From Rhexocercosporidium sp. MPI-PUGE-AT-0058 (Eukaryota; Ascomycota; Leotiomycetes; Helotiales), in the NCBI GenBank assembly GCA_020746875.1, contig JAGTJL010000010.1, positions 1,178,001 through 1,242,000 on the forward strand: 64,000 bases of DNA, given 5' to 3'. The position numbers and the translations under genes are program-made. Below, one piece after another: positions 36,924-48,463 of the stretch. Each line of letters opens with the position of its first letter. Position 1 is the stretch's first letter. The notes under the pieces are model-generated. The model was not told the DNA's origin and did no database searches. It saw nothing but the letters and a program-made list of their open reading frames with translations.

Positions 36924-38528
36924 AATCAACAGGTTATCTTCTACAGCCACATATAATGATTCAATATAAATACAAAATATATATATTCATCATCACCAAG
37001 TAAAGGTACATTTTCTGAGGTCGTGGACTCCCAAATTCCTTATTCCGACTCGACTACCAGCTCCTCTAAATCCTGCACTAGGTGCACCGCCAGCATGCAT
37101 GCCGAAGTGGGGAACGGCCATGTTTCCCAAAGAAGCTGTCATGACACTGTCATCCACTACGGTCGTAGCTCGTTCGTATTACGCACAGATTGACTGAAAA
37201 TGAGAAGCCCCAAAAAGAGGGTCTAGATTCGAAGTTGACCCCTGCCTAGTTAATGATGGTTTTAAGGTTAATTTAAGAATGCCCTGCAGGGATCTCTTGT
37301 CTATCTATTCTAGGATCGCTTAGCGAGGGCTTAGAGGCAATTGGTGGGTTTTGAGAGTCGGACATATGGAAGATTGCGATTGATAGGAAAGCTTGAGTGG
37401 AAGAAAATTAGAAAGTGGTGAACTGAGGTGCATTTAGCGGCATAGCCTAGTCAATAGAATTGGGTTCATTGCGCCTCGCCGACTACCTAAATCCATCGCA
37501 TTGGTCACCTACCCAAAAATGTTCTCATCGAGCGTCGTGGATCGGAATTCGGCCAAAATTTATTTCCTGGTTGTAGACATTATTTTATTTTGGACTTAGG
37601 GTAGTAAGCACACACAGCAGTTTGTTTACTTATGCACTCCTATTTAAGCGAGAAGATGGGTTCATCCCGTGTGTTTCATCCCAATGTTTGCAAAGAGCTT
37701 GACATGGGTACCAAGCTTTCTTACAGAGGGCCCCATTAGGTTTCTTGGCTTTCGTACTTCAATGGGATTTAATTGTGCCCGGCTGTAAGGAAATAGGGCA
37801 TGTCTTACTGCTTATTCTTATCGCTACTTGCAAATATGATCTTGGGAAATGCGATTAGATTATAGAGCTCTAGTTGCGCTGTTTACCCTTGCGGATAACA
37901 CTATTAGCAACACAGATCGCTTGGGGATTTGTAAGCTGATGTCATCAACATTCTGGGGTATGAGGGGATGTTCGCAGGACGCAGCCATAAGAAGTCAGCG
38001 GATGCTGGAGTTGGTTGGTCTATTCAAAAGATCGAACACAAAAATTCAGAATTGAAATGTTCTTGTGTAAAAATAAAAGCTTAGGTGATATCCATCCTCC
38101 AAAAAAGATAGTTATCAGGTTAGACTATTCACACATGCCTCGAACTTCTTCAATATTGCACATGGTAACAATTCGGCTGCTAGAACAATTCTCGAGCGCC
38201 TGAAATGATTTCAAACATTAGAACCCAAACATCTCATAGTATATCCCCCGACCCCAATGTGTGCAACCAAGCTCTTGTGGCAAATCAGAACAAGGCTGAT
38301 GTTTAGGTGTGACTCGCTGTCACCAATCAGCCCCTGTAGTAGATCGCTGAAGACCCTTGTGCAGCTGACACTGGACCTGACTAGTCGAGCCTAGCCAGCT
38401 TCCAACTTCTCCGCTTGAAAGATAAAGACAACCAAACAACACTTCGACGACGCCCATTGCGAGATACTTGACGTACCCTACTTCTCTCCTCCTCTATTGT
38501 GTTTGTCGCATTGTCGCCAACATCAATC
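36924..38528. other. gene-free interval
   Basis: No supported gene. AT-rich in parts (36950-37010 and 38030-38120). A palindromic CCCTGCAGGG occurs at about 37280-37289. The last 130 bp are the pyrimidine-rich leader of the Smr gene. Confidence 0.4.
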
Positions 38529-39512
38529 ATGTCTTCAGCAGCTTCCTACCCAATGACTCGTCTCGGGGAAAGAGGTATGTCGTGGCTAGATAGAGAAATA
38601 CCGATCCCCGGATTTCACAGACATTGAGAATGAACTAACATCTCGTCGTAGCATTCAATCATTCCACGAGTGGAGATGCCGAAGCAGAATACGACCGTCT
38701 CCGTGACCTTGCGCGACAAGAGGCTGGCAAGCGCTCGTCCTGTTTCGATAAAGTACGTCGCCGTCCGCTCCCAATTCCACAACTCTCGATCGCGATCTAC
38801 AGTACAGAATTGACGTTGTATACAGGCGCACCAAGCTTATGAACGAGGCGATGGAGCTGCGGCGCATCAATTGTCAGAGGAGGGAAAGGCGCATGCGGCG
38901 AAGATGGACCAGTTCAACAGGCAGGCATCCGATTTCATCTTCCGCGAAAATAATGCGCCCGGTCGAGTCGCGGACGACACGATTGATTTGCATGGGCAAT
39001 TCGTCGAGGAGGCGGAAGATATCCTAGAGCAGAGGATAAGATATGCGCAGCAGAATGGACAGACGCATTTACATGTGTGAGTCTTTCCGGGAAGGGAGCT
39101 GTGTTGAAGATAACGGCTAATGAGGCTTAGAATCGTTGGCAAGGGCAACCACTCAGTCAACCACGTCCAGAAAATCAAGCCAAGAGTCGAACAAGTCTGC
39201 AGAGAATTGGGCCTGCAATATGTGACAGAGGAGAATGCTGGGAGGATGTACATCAATTTGTCTGGCGGACCAGCGACAATGCCACCACAGAGTCAACATG
39301 GAGGAGGATATCAGGGACAACAACCTCAAGGTGGTCACCAACAAGGCGGATATCCTGGCCAACAGAACCATGGTCAACAACAGCAACATCATGGCCAGCA
39401 ACAGCAGCATGGCAACCAGCAGAATGGCCAGAATGACGAGATGGAGAAGCTTGCTAAGAAGTTGCTACCGAAGTTGCTCAAAAAGCTCGACGGATGCTGT
39501 GTTGTCATGTAA
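38529..39512 (+). CDS. DUF1771-Smr domain protein with C-terminal CaaX-like motif
   Basis: Small MutS-related domain protein, a group with nuclease or RNA-binding roles in ribosome and mRNA quality control. Exons: 38529-38574, 38652-38752, 38826-39076, 39131-39512, giving 259 residues. Introns are 77, 73 and 54 bp. DUF1771 spans about residues 27-92 (EYDRLRDLARQEAGKRSSCFDKAHQAYERGDGAAAHQLS onward by position). The Smr domain spans about 98-175, with IDLHGQFVEEAEDIL and IVGKGNHS, the two conserved loops of the fold. A Gln/Gly/His-rich low-complexity spacer follows (about 185-230), then an amphipathic Lys/Leu helix (EKLAKKLLPKLLKKLDG), and the protein ends CCVVM. The last four residues fit a CaaX box (Met at X favours farnesylation), and the preceding Cys could be palmitoylated. 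This would place it on a membrane; that is inference. Confidence 0.9.
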
Positions 39513-39721
39513 ATGTATTTGGGTTCAGCATATGGTGAATTTGGATCACGGAGCAAATGGGCATCACATTAGTCATTCTTGAAGGTTGGTCATGGTGCCA
39601 CCCGTTGTTGGAGTTGTATATCATGGATTCAGATTTGGGTTTGAGCCCATGCCAAAATCTTCCCAAATCGGCCGGAATTTTCAGGGCTTAGATAGTAATG
39701 TATGTTTTCTCCTTCCGGTCG

Positions 39722-41090
39722 TCACAGCTTCACAATTCCACATGTAGCAGGTGGGCAGGCTCTTGAAGAGTCCGCAGCCTCTCTTGCCAGCAACAGCGCT
39801 TCATACGCAAATTTGGTAGACAAGCATGCAGTCACAGAAGAAATGGTACCAAACACGAGAGTCAATCCCACGATCAATACAGCAAACCAGAAGGTATACC
39901 ATTGCAGGACGTTTCTGCGATCATTGAAGAGTTGGGTCATTGATGGAGGCGGTTGGCAGAACTCGGCATAGAGAGTTGAAAGCCGGTCTCTCCCTAGAGG
40001 ACAATCTTCAGCAAAAGAGCAATTTGATTTTGAATCGAAAAGGAAAGAAAGACACAGTACTAACAAAAATGGAAGTCGGAAAGGTAGAGTGGTCCCGGGT
40101 ATCCAACCGGACCTTCCATTCCAAAGGACTGTTTCTTCAACCTCTTCCTCAAGAACTTCTGAGTCTTCGGATCCGAACTCGGGAACAAGAGATTCATCGT
40201 TTTGATGTACTCGTCGATAACCTCATTAGGAATCATCTCGACTTTACTATATGTATTAAATCAGCAAAGAAACTGGGCTGGCACGTGCTGGCTAGTGGGT
40301 TGTCATTTCATCTCGTTCTCACTCGATCTTACCTTTTCCTCAACCCATACACATAATGCTTCATCCGAAAGATCTTCAATGTACGATTCTCTCTGTTTAG
40401 ATCCAAGTGTTCGCTGAGGCTCGACGTCCATTCAATTTCTATTCCGCTATATCGTCGAACTTTGACAACTGTGAAGTTGTCTGGTAGAACGAAATCGAAC
40501 ATTTTCTCGTTGAGGGGAGAAAGCAGTTTAGGTTTGCGGAATTGCTTGCTAATGAACTCCTGTAGCGATGTCGTGTCGTCCCATGCAATTGATTTCTTGG
40601 TCGCTACAAACCCATCTCGAATGGATAGTACAAGCCAGAGTCGCAAGGCCAGCTCGATCTTACGGTTGAGTTGGTTGGTATCGTTTGACGTGGGTGCGAA
40701 ATGAGGGCTTTTCCACAAGACTTCTCTCAATGCTGGACGGTGGCACGCAGAACCATCCGTTGATATCTTTGTGATATCCTCGACGATAACTCGGATGTGC
40801 TCATCTGTCAGAGGTTGCGGGTTCTCCAGTTGTTCTCCTTGTGCAAGGGTGAACTAGATCTTATTGTAGTAGCCTTGATAAGTTGCGAAGTTCTCAAGGT
40901 CAACTTCATTCTCCGGAACAATCAAGAAGATCGACAAGAGTGTTCTCATGACATCAGGAGTCGGTTTGGAAACTTTCCCTTTCAAATCCGACATCGTTCC
41001 CTGACAGATCAGTATCGTTGTGTATTTGTCGTTGGAGCAAACTTGGAGGTCATTTCCTTGTCTTTGAGACTCTGCGTAGGGTACAGTCAT
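39722..41090 (-). CDS. fungal-specific membrane protein of unknown function, interrupted by an in-frame TAG (possible pseudogene)
   Basis: Minus-strand exons: 41090-40333, 40246-40065, 40005-39722, with 86- and 59-bp introns (GTAAGA and GTTAGT donors). I chose the start MTVPYAESQRQ; a further in-frame Met lies at 41228. The product matches, in motif order, a large unnamed family of Pezizomycotina. The features are a long soluble domain (ELALRLWLVLSIRDGF, WDDTTSLQEFISKQF, IEIEWTSSLSEHL), a LLFPSSDPKTQKFL segment, then the C-terminal signature FNDRRNVLQWYTFWFAVLIVGLTLVFG, a membrane helix preceded by DRRN. An in-frame TAG at 40856-40854 separates ATYQGYYNKI from FTLAQGEQLENPQ, although frame and protein character continue. 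Either the gene is newly disrupted, or a 51-bp, frame-neutral intron with a poor GTTGAC donor (40904-40854) removes the stop. The gene is head-to-head with the protease-like gene. Confidence 0.7.
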
Positions 41091-41363
41091 GCGGAACTGG
41101 GTGTTTAGGCTGGCGCATAAATTTCCCTTTTGAAAAGAAGAGCACCTATCATTGGCTGTATCTCGGTGAGAGGATAAAGTCTCACTGCCTGTTGAAGCCC
41201 GAATGTCGTTGTTGGCCCTCAGCCGCAAGGCACCATGTTTCAGTGGCCCTCTCCTTTCGGGCTCAGTCAGTTACTAAGGCTGAGCCGCCCGACCCCGCTA
41301 CAAGGCTTTCTTTAAGATGCCTTATTTGCTCTTGAGATTTTCCAGCCAGCAGATACTATCATA

Positions 41364-44216
41364 ATGATGTTGGCAGTAGCTGCTCGGAACGAAGACCAAA
41401 CATCGACCAGTCCAGAGACCTCGCCGGTGACGAGGACCACGAGAGTTACGAAAACAAGTCAGTCGAGCAATATCGCACAAGAAATACCAGATACCCACGA
41501 CCGCACTCTCGACAGGCTCCGTGCTTATGCTCAATGGAACTGGGGAAGAGTCAGAAACCTCGGCCGACAGCAGAATGGAAAAGCGACTTCGGAGCCTTCT
41601 GCTGAACACAAGATCAATGGAACATCCCATCGACCTGGAAATAAGTCCCCGATAAATGCCAGGCATGTAGATAGCACAATTGAGAATCCCAATGCCAACA
41701 CCGCAAGCATTAATCTTCCTCTGGAGTCGAATACTGGTATTACCAGAGCAGATCCGCTTACGGAGGAGCAAGAGGAACCAACTCCACTTGAAAATGACAG
41801 ACAACTCGATAGCATAGCATCGACAAGTCAAGCTCAGCAACCTGAGCTAGAATCTGGTCGTCCAACTCTAGGTGCAGATCAAGGGGTGGGCCTCTCGGAA
41901 CACCAGCCTGCAATAACTGCTCTGCCGGCCCCAAATGTTGACCTAGTAGAGCATCCTAAAGCTGTCTATGACCCACCTGAGTCTCCGGTGAATACTCTGG
42001 AGGTTACTCAGGTGGCATCAAAGCAACTTCAGACACTTACTGAGGGCGACTTCGAACATCTCTCTGGCCCATCTGTTAAGACCAGTGAAAGAACGAGGAG
42101 AAGACTCCCCTCTTTCCGTTCGTTCGGAGACGATATCTACCTGGCGACTGGAATGGTACCCAATGCATCCTATATCACCATGTTTGACACCAAATGGGAC
42201 GAAATCTTCAGAGATAAGATGAGACTTCTGAGTATTGATGATTCGGACATGTTTGTGTTTGAACTCCGAATGTTGGGTTCCAGCCCGCGAACAGAAAGCA
42301 TGAAACCAACTCTGCTTATTATTTGCAACAAAACCGTACAGCAAACTTTACGAGCTGGGCTTGAAGCACTTCGAAAGGAAATCGTTCCCAATGAAGTACA
42401 GCTAGTGGTCATTGGGAAGAAAGTTGGCCTCGCTTCTCCAGCCAGACTTTACCAAGACAACTTTCGCCCCACGGTTGGGCTCTTGGTCGATTTCTACCCA
42501 CGTAGAATAGGTGACATATCTACGATGATGGGAAGTGTCTCCCGCATTAGAGCTGGACGGTTTACATATTGCTCTTCTACTATCGGAGGTATCATTTCGG
42601 TCGGAAATACGTTATTTGGACTTACAACTGCACATTCACTATTCAGGGAGGCACCAGAGCTCATAGGTTCTGCCACGACCGTCCAATTTTCAGACTCTGA
42701 AATGCCAGCATCAATGGTGACCAGGGACTATCATTGGATCAACAGGACATCGTGGAATGACAACACAAGCACAAGTAGCGCCGGTACAGCCAAACTGGTG
42801 CGCTCTCCAATGGACTGGGTGTTACTGGCCCTCAGTGATCACTGCATATTTCCGAATAGCTTCTCCACAGAAATCCAGGCTTCGGAAATGGCATACGTGT
42901 CGGGATACGTGCAAGTCAACGATTTTGTTTTGGCTGAAGATGTTTTCATATTTGGGGGAGTCACAGGCAAGCAAAATGGGACCTTGAGCAGTACACGTGC
43001 AACATTCATGTTGAGTGGATCTGCATTCGATGTTTATTCGATATCTCTGGAACACCCACTTGGTATGAACATCTGTGTCTTGTAGAACGATAACGTGCTA
43101 ATCAAATGGATAGAAGAGGGTGATTCTGGATCATGGGTGGTCAGTCAGGATACCCAGGAGCTGTGTGGATACATATTTGCAAGGATAGATGGACTTGAAT
43201 TGGCATACATGCTACCGATCGAACCTGTCTTTGACGAAATTTCTACGATATTCTCTCAAGCCCGCGGGCAACCAGAGAATGTGGATGTACCTACCCCGTC
43301 CACAATTGAGATTTTGAAAGGAAAGCGCAAAATAGTCGACCTCAACATCAATCGGGTGCCAGACCACCACAATAATCTCCAAGAATCTATCAGTCTTGAA
43401 ATCACTCCCCCTACCCCTGTTAACGCTCAACAAGACATGCGTATCGTCACCAAACCCCCAGCAGCAGCTTTAGACCAGGATTCGACTCTTGCAGATTCGG
43501 CAAGGATGAACGCAGCCACTGTCGTTGATGACAACCTGAGTCTCGATACACAGCTGCTTGATCTAAACCCACGTGCATACCACCTTCGCAGGCAAAATCA
43601 ACGGATACAGTCTCCCCCACCTATACCTACGCTCCTCAATACTTTTCGGTCAGTTGTTTCACCAGATACTCTACAGCGTGTACGGTCGGAGGAGGATATA
43701 GAGACAAGGCCATCACGATTTCAAAGAAGATTTCCACGCACATATTGGCGACTAAAAAAATTCACCAAACATCACTCAACGCCGCTTTTAGTTTTTGCAC
43801 GTCTAATTATGCTGTGTGCTGTAGTTAGTTTTGGCTCGCTTATCCTAGCTAGCATTCCGATAGATTTATCCATAGTAGAAAAATTAGGGATATCTGTTGG
43901 AGGTTTGATTGCATTTCTGGCCATTTTCTTCCTCTGGCGCCGAGCCGAACGATATTTGTGGAGGCAAAGGCTTCTTGAGAGGCAGAATCGTAGACTTGAA
44001 CGCGGTTTGGCCAATGGGTCAGCCAATGCGACAGGGGCTTTGCGTTGGGAGAATGGTGGTAGGGACGAGGCAGCATCACGTGGGATATTGGTCTATCTCA
44101 GCAGGATGAAGCCGATCTATAGGAGTGTTTGTACGTACCTCAAGCCCCTCTGGGATATCGTAAGAGGGTTTGGCGAAGCCGAGCGTCGGTACGCTGAAGA
44201 TCATAGAGATATGTAG
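41364..44216 (+). CDS. membrane-anchored protein with trypsin-like (PA clan) serine protease fold, fungal-specific
   Basis: Two exons, 41364-43062 and 43114-44216, 933 residues. The 51-bp phase 1 intron (GTATGA donor, GCTAATC branch) joins EHPL to EEGDSGSWVV; a 23-bp alternative is too short. About 245 residues of disordered N-terminus come first, then a globular part from about 250 with a PA-clan pattern. This pattern is IGGIISVGNTLFGLTTAHSLF with His424, PMDWVLLAL with Asp484, and EEGDSGSWVV with Ser571. The spacings (60 and 87 residues) are close to the chymotrypsin triad and GDSGS matches the nucleophile loop. Downstream is a disordered stretch, then a basic segment and two membrane helices near 790-814 and 825-845, followed by a basic juxtamembrane region. 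No signal peptide. The triad call rests on motif and spacing; proteolytic activity is unproven. Confidence 0.8.
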
Positions 44217-44584
44217 GAAGAGAGCTCAACTGCAGGAATCCTCTACTCCCAAGACTGAATTGACTCCCGTGCGCGTCGGTGAGATGGATAACTCAGCACC
44301 TCGTACCGCTGCGATAGGTAATCATGTAGATCCTGGCTGGCGGGTAGGTAGGCAAGTGGCGCGAGACATTTTCGTAAGAAAAGAGAAAAGCGTGGCTTCA
44401 TTAATGATATCTAACTAAGTGGTATCTCTCGCATCCGATTCTTCTATAATCCGCGATATCAGCTAGACCAAGATATGCTATCCTATCAAATCACATCCCA
44501 TACTATACAATACAGCTCAATCCACTCCGACTCTATCCCATACAGACAAAGCAATCAAGCGACAAAAACAAAAGACAGCCTCGA
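44217..44584. other. short interval between convergent genes
   Basis: Convergent 3' UTRs of the protease-like gene and the amino-acid permease; AT-rich around 44450-44530. No gene seen. Confidence 0.45.
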
Positions 44585-46530
44585 TCAACAAAGCGTCTTG
44601 TACAAAACCTTCCACCTCGGCCACTCACTCCTATCATCCTTCCACTGCCTCCTAACATGCTCCGTCTCGAAATCGTTCCTCCCCGTCTGGAGATCGATGT
44701 CCTTGACCCTCACCCACTTGGTCCTATACCAGATCTTATAGTACCCATAGAACAGCAACACGACCGGCATAGCGAGGTACGCCTCGAAGAAATTAACCGC
44801 CTTCTCCCCAGGGCTCCGATCGCTACTGACGCCAGACGGCGAGACAGCGACCCAGAACTGCGCGGCGAGGATGGCGACCAGGGCCGTGAATCCGACCCAG
44901 GAGCCTATTTCGCCGATGGGCGATTGGTAGACGAGGTCCGAGAGGAGGTTTCCCTGCTCTTTCCACGCTTTGCGGAACTGGATGTGTGCGTAGCAGATGC
45001 TGCACCAGGTGAAGATGCTCGAGAGGCCCGAGAGGGCGAGGAGCCAGGTGAAGGCGGCGCCTGCGATGGAGGAGACGTAGAGGTAGGAGAGGAGGCCGAT
45101 GGCGGAGCAGATGCCTATCGCGACCAGGGGGCGGCCTTTGCGGTCGACGTAGGCGACGATGCGGGGGGCTTGGCCTTGCTCGCCCAAGGCTTGGAGAGTG
45201 CGTGTTGCGCCGTACATGGAGGAGTTGGCGACGGAGAGGATGGCGATCATCACTACGGCGTTCATAACGCTGTCGAGGCCTTGGATGCCGGCGGATTGGA
45301 TGGCGATTATGAAGGGGGAGGCTTTGGAGTCAACGTTGTTGCGGCCGATGAGTCGCGAGTCGGTGTAGGGTACTAGGAGGCCGATGATTGTTATGGAGAC
45401 GATGTAGAACTATAATCATTAGGATGGTGAGAGTGGAGCAGGTAAGGGACCTACGAGAGCGATTCGCCAGAACACCTGCTTGATAGCGGTGGGCAAGGCT
45501 TTGCTGGGATTGTGAGTCTCGGCTGCTGCGAGACCAACAAGTTCGGTACCTGAGAAGGAGAATGCGGCCGTTACGAGGATATTGCAGAATCCTTTGAAGC
45601 CGTTGTGAAATGCGCCTGGATTGCTCCAGTATTTACCTCCGATGTAACCACTATCTTGCGTTCCACCACAGTTGATGACAACACCAAGGATTCTGGTTCC
45701 GGGTTAGTGAGGAGCCCATAATGTGATACGAGGCCACTAACATGAATCCAATAACAGCTGTGACTTTCAGGATCGAGAAAGTATATTCAGCTTCTCCGTA
45801 AACCTTAACTCCGCACAAATTGATGCCGATAATCAGGATTAAGAAGACCGTAATCGCAGCCCAGGCTGGTAGATCGAAATTCCAGTACTCGAGCGTGATA
45901 GCTGCAGCCATAACTTCCAAGGGCATGGTGATAGCCCATTGCATGACATAATTCCAACCCGAAGCAAATCCCCACGCAGGATCGATAAATCGCGTGGCGA
46001 ATGCCGAGAACGACCCCGCCACCGGAAAAGTGACGGCCATCTCCCCCAGAGCCTGCACCGTACAGAACAGCACTGCACCGATCAAAACAAATGCTAGGAG
46101 AAGAGACGCAGGACCGCCAGTCGCTAGAGCTGCCCCTGAGCCGATGAAGAGTCCGGTACCTGAATTTCGAGATCAGCGGGCGGCTCACGTGAGATGCGCG
46201 GATGCAAAAAAAAAAAAGATGGGATGAAAGGCAAGTAAGGTACCGACCTATCGAGCCACCGATGGCTATCATCTGAAGATGGCGCCCTTTGAGCCTCCGT
46301 ACGAGGATGGTGTTTGCGGTATTCCAAGCAGCTGCTTTCTGGTTGTAAGTCCGACCATTTTCTCCTATCGCTGGCGCATATCCATGGGAAGGGCCGCTCC
46401 GGAAGCTGTCAAAGGCTTTTGTCGTTGGGAAATTCTTCACGCCTTTGGGTCTTGTGAGCAGCGGGGTGACTGTCGACGTCGACGCTGTGTAGGTCTTTGG
46501 GTTTTCCATCTTTAGGAGCCCGTCGTCCAT
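44585..46530 (-). CDS. amino-acid permease, APC superfamily (yeast Gap1/YAT type)
   Basis: Plasma-membrane proton-coupled amino-acid permease of 587 residues. Minus-strand exons: 46530-46248, 46159-45742, 45692-45455, 45409-44585; introns are 88, 49 and 45 bp and all borders keep frame. The start MDDGLLKMENPKTY is preferred over an upstream Met at 46647 that reads through unlikely sequence. Family signatures in order: [26 protein letters not shown] (TM1), FCTVQALGEMAVTFPVAGSF, FIILGVVINCGG, FSFSGTELVGLAAAETHNPSKALPTAIKQVFWRI (the classic APC signature) and VANSSMYGATRTLQALGEQGQAP. Twelve membrane helices are expected from hydropathy by eye. The C-terminal tail is typical (WYRTKWVRVKDIDLQTGR). 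Substrate specificity within the YAT family cannot be read from sequence. Intron 1 contains a T12 tract (A12 on the plus strand, about 46206-46217). Confidence 0.93.
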
Positions 46531-46683
46531 CGGCGGTGGTCGTGGCGATGATGAGAGCGTATATCCAAGACAGAGGTTGTGGTCATGGATGTTTGGAAGA
46601 GGATGAAGAGGTACAGTAAGGTACCTAGATCCGCTGGAGATTGCCAAGCGGGCAAGTAAGCTGACCTCGACCGTTGTCGGCTC

Positions 46684-46701
46684 TCCTGTCCTGTCCTGTC
46701 C
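46684..46701. repeat. (TCCTG)n pentanucleotide repeat
   Basis: Three full TCCTG units plus TCC, in the permease 5' region. Complementary to the CAGGA repeat at 47093-47117, so the two form an inverted pair 0.4 kb apart. Confidence 0.85.
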
Positions 46702-47092
46702 AGTCGTGGGCCTGGCTCCTGGCTCCTGGCTCTGGCTGGGGATGGAGAGATGGATGGAACTGAACTAGACGGAAAACTGGGACGGAAAAATAAGGAATTG
46801 TTCTGGGTTGGACATGCATGTGCTGAATGTTGTGCGCGGTTGTTGCTATCCGAGATCGCAGGCCATCACATCACATCACACAACACACATCATACAGAAG
46901 AAGACGCTCGCCGACCCGCAGGTATAACAGATTCGAGATAAGAACGGGTGCTGGTCTTTATCCCAGGCCCGACACGCGGTAATGAGGAATGAGGGGGATC
47001 AGGGGGTGCTCTTTGTTTAGTTGAATTCTGGTTAGGGCTGGTGGGGTGGGTGGGTTGGATGGGTTTAGACTGGAGATACAACCGGGTACGTA

Positions 47093-47117
47093 CAGGACAG
47101 GACAGGACAGGACAGGA
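47093..47117. repeat. (CAGGA)5 pentanucleotide repeat
   Basis: Five perfect tandem CAGGA units, reverse-complementary to the TCCTG repeat at 46684-46701. Confidence 0.85.
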
Positions 47118-48438
47118 TGGATCTGGGTCTTGATATCTTGATAGGGATCGGGAGGGGATGATGGGATAGGACTGGACTATCCTTCTACTTAATATGGGGC
47201 AGGATCGTATCGCATGAAGATGATGAGCAGGGGAAGCGAGAGAAGGCGACGAAATACCTCGGCGTGGTCAGGGGTATAGTCAGATCCAGTGCAGTGCAGT
47301 CCAGTCCAAAATATAATTAATTCTCAAAGGGAATCAAACGCCGCAGGAGGATCGTACTGCATGCCGTCGAATGGGATGCTGGAAGGACGGGAAGAAGAAG
47401 AGGCCAAGATGTACCGAGTGGACGCGGACGTGGATGGATGCACGTGGATGGATGTGGATTGGTGCTGCACTCGGAAAAGGGAACTGGCTTGACTTGGTGG
47501 CGTAGACTTGCCCAGACCATGGGGACCAGTGAATATTCGACCGCTCACTCACTTCACCCCGCAAGCAATGAACAACAAACCTAATATCGAACGAGGAACG
47601 TCTCACCAACCCCAGACCGAGGAATCCGAATATTCCCTCGTCCAGCAGCTGGCCCTGACTGCAGCTTCAACAGCCTCGTCACATTCGCGATCATCATCTC
47701 AATGTCCGTTCTTTGGGTGACAGCAGCCGCATCCGACGACCCTGATCAGCCCCGTCAAACACGAGAAGACCCCATCTCACGCGTCGACTGGTGCTCAATG
47801 CGTTGAGCTCTGGGCCGAATATGGAAACATAACAAGTCCGAGATTGCTCTCTCTGCGGGAGAAGGAGAAAGTCTGGTCGATTCGACACCGAGTCTCCTCG
47901 AATCACATCCTCTGCGCAGCTCAGGAGATTCGGACAGCTTGGAAATGGGCCGACTGGCTCTGATACGAAGGTTACGCTTCAGATGCTTCCAAGGTTCCAC
48001 GCCAATGACCTGCCGTGTCACGATGTAGTACTCCAAATCTCCAACAGTGTACATGCTGTACCATACTTCGATTTAGATTGCATTCCCCAAACAATCCTAA
48101 CAGGTCCCATCTTGATACCCCGATAGACCGATGGCCCGAAGGCTGCCGCCGCGAATGACAGCTGAGTCCGAGCTTCCTCCTCTGCTTCCCCAGCTTGACA
48201 GGCGTCCGGAAAAGGAAGGTGATACGTAAATCCCAAATGAACGGCTACGAGCACGAGCTTGCGGAGAATAGTAATAGAAAAAGGGGGTTCTGCCTCGTTT
48301 CCTGGCCGCGATACCTATGCAGCCGTGCAGTCAATTGGCTGTCGAACTGGCGCGAGAAATAGAGCTAGGCCGAATAACGGAAGCTCGCCCGACTCCAAAG
48401 CGCCTTCACTGTTCCACTCGCTTTCTGCGAAACTTAAC

Positions 48439-48463
48439 TTACCTTACCTTACCTTACCTTACC
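48439..48463. repeat. (TTACC)5 pentanucleotide repeat
   Basis: Five perfect tandem TTACC units, followed at 48568-48602 by a run of CTTCAACC-type copies. Confidence 0.85.

Noticed and set aside
43063..43085. 23-bp intron in the protease-like gene
   Set aside because: Below the minimum workable fungal intron size; the 51-bp intron to 43113 has a branch site and restores the EEGDSGSWVV motif in frame.
44657..45376. 239-residue plus-strand open frame
   Set aside because: Exactly antisense to the last exon of the amino-acid permease, whose motifs are unmistakable; the frame is a GC-driven shadow rich in Asp, Glu and Gly.
46206..46217. A12 tract as a retrotransposition scar
   Set aside because: It lies inside an intron of the minus-strand permease, where it reads as the polypyrimidine stretch; no target-site duplication was seen.
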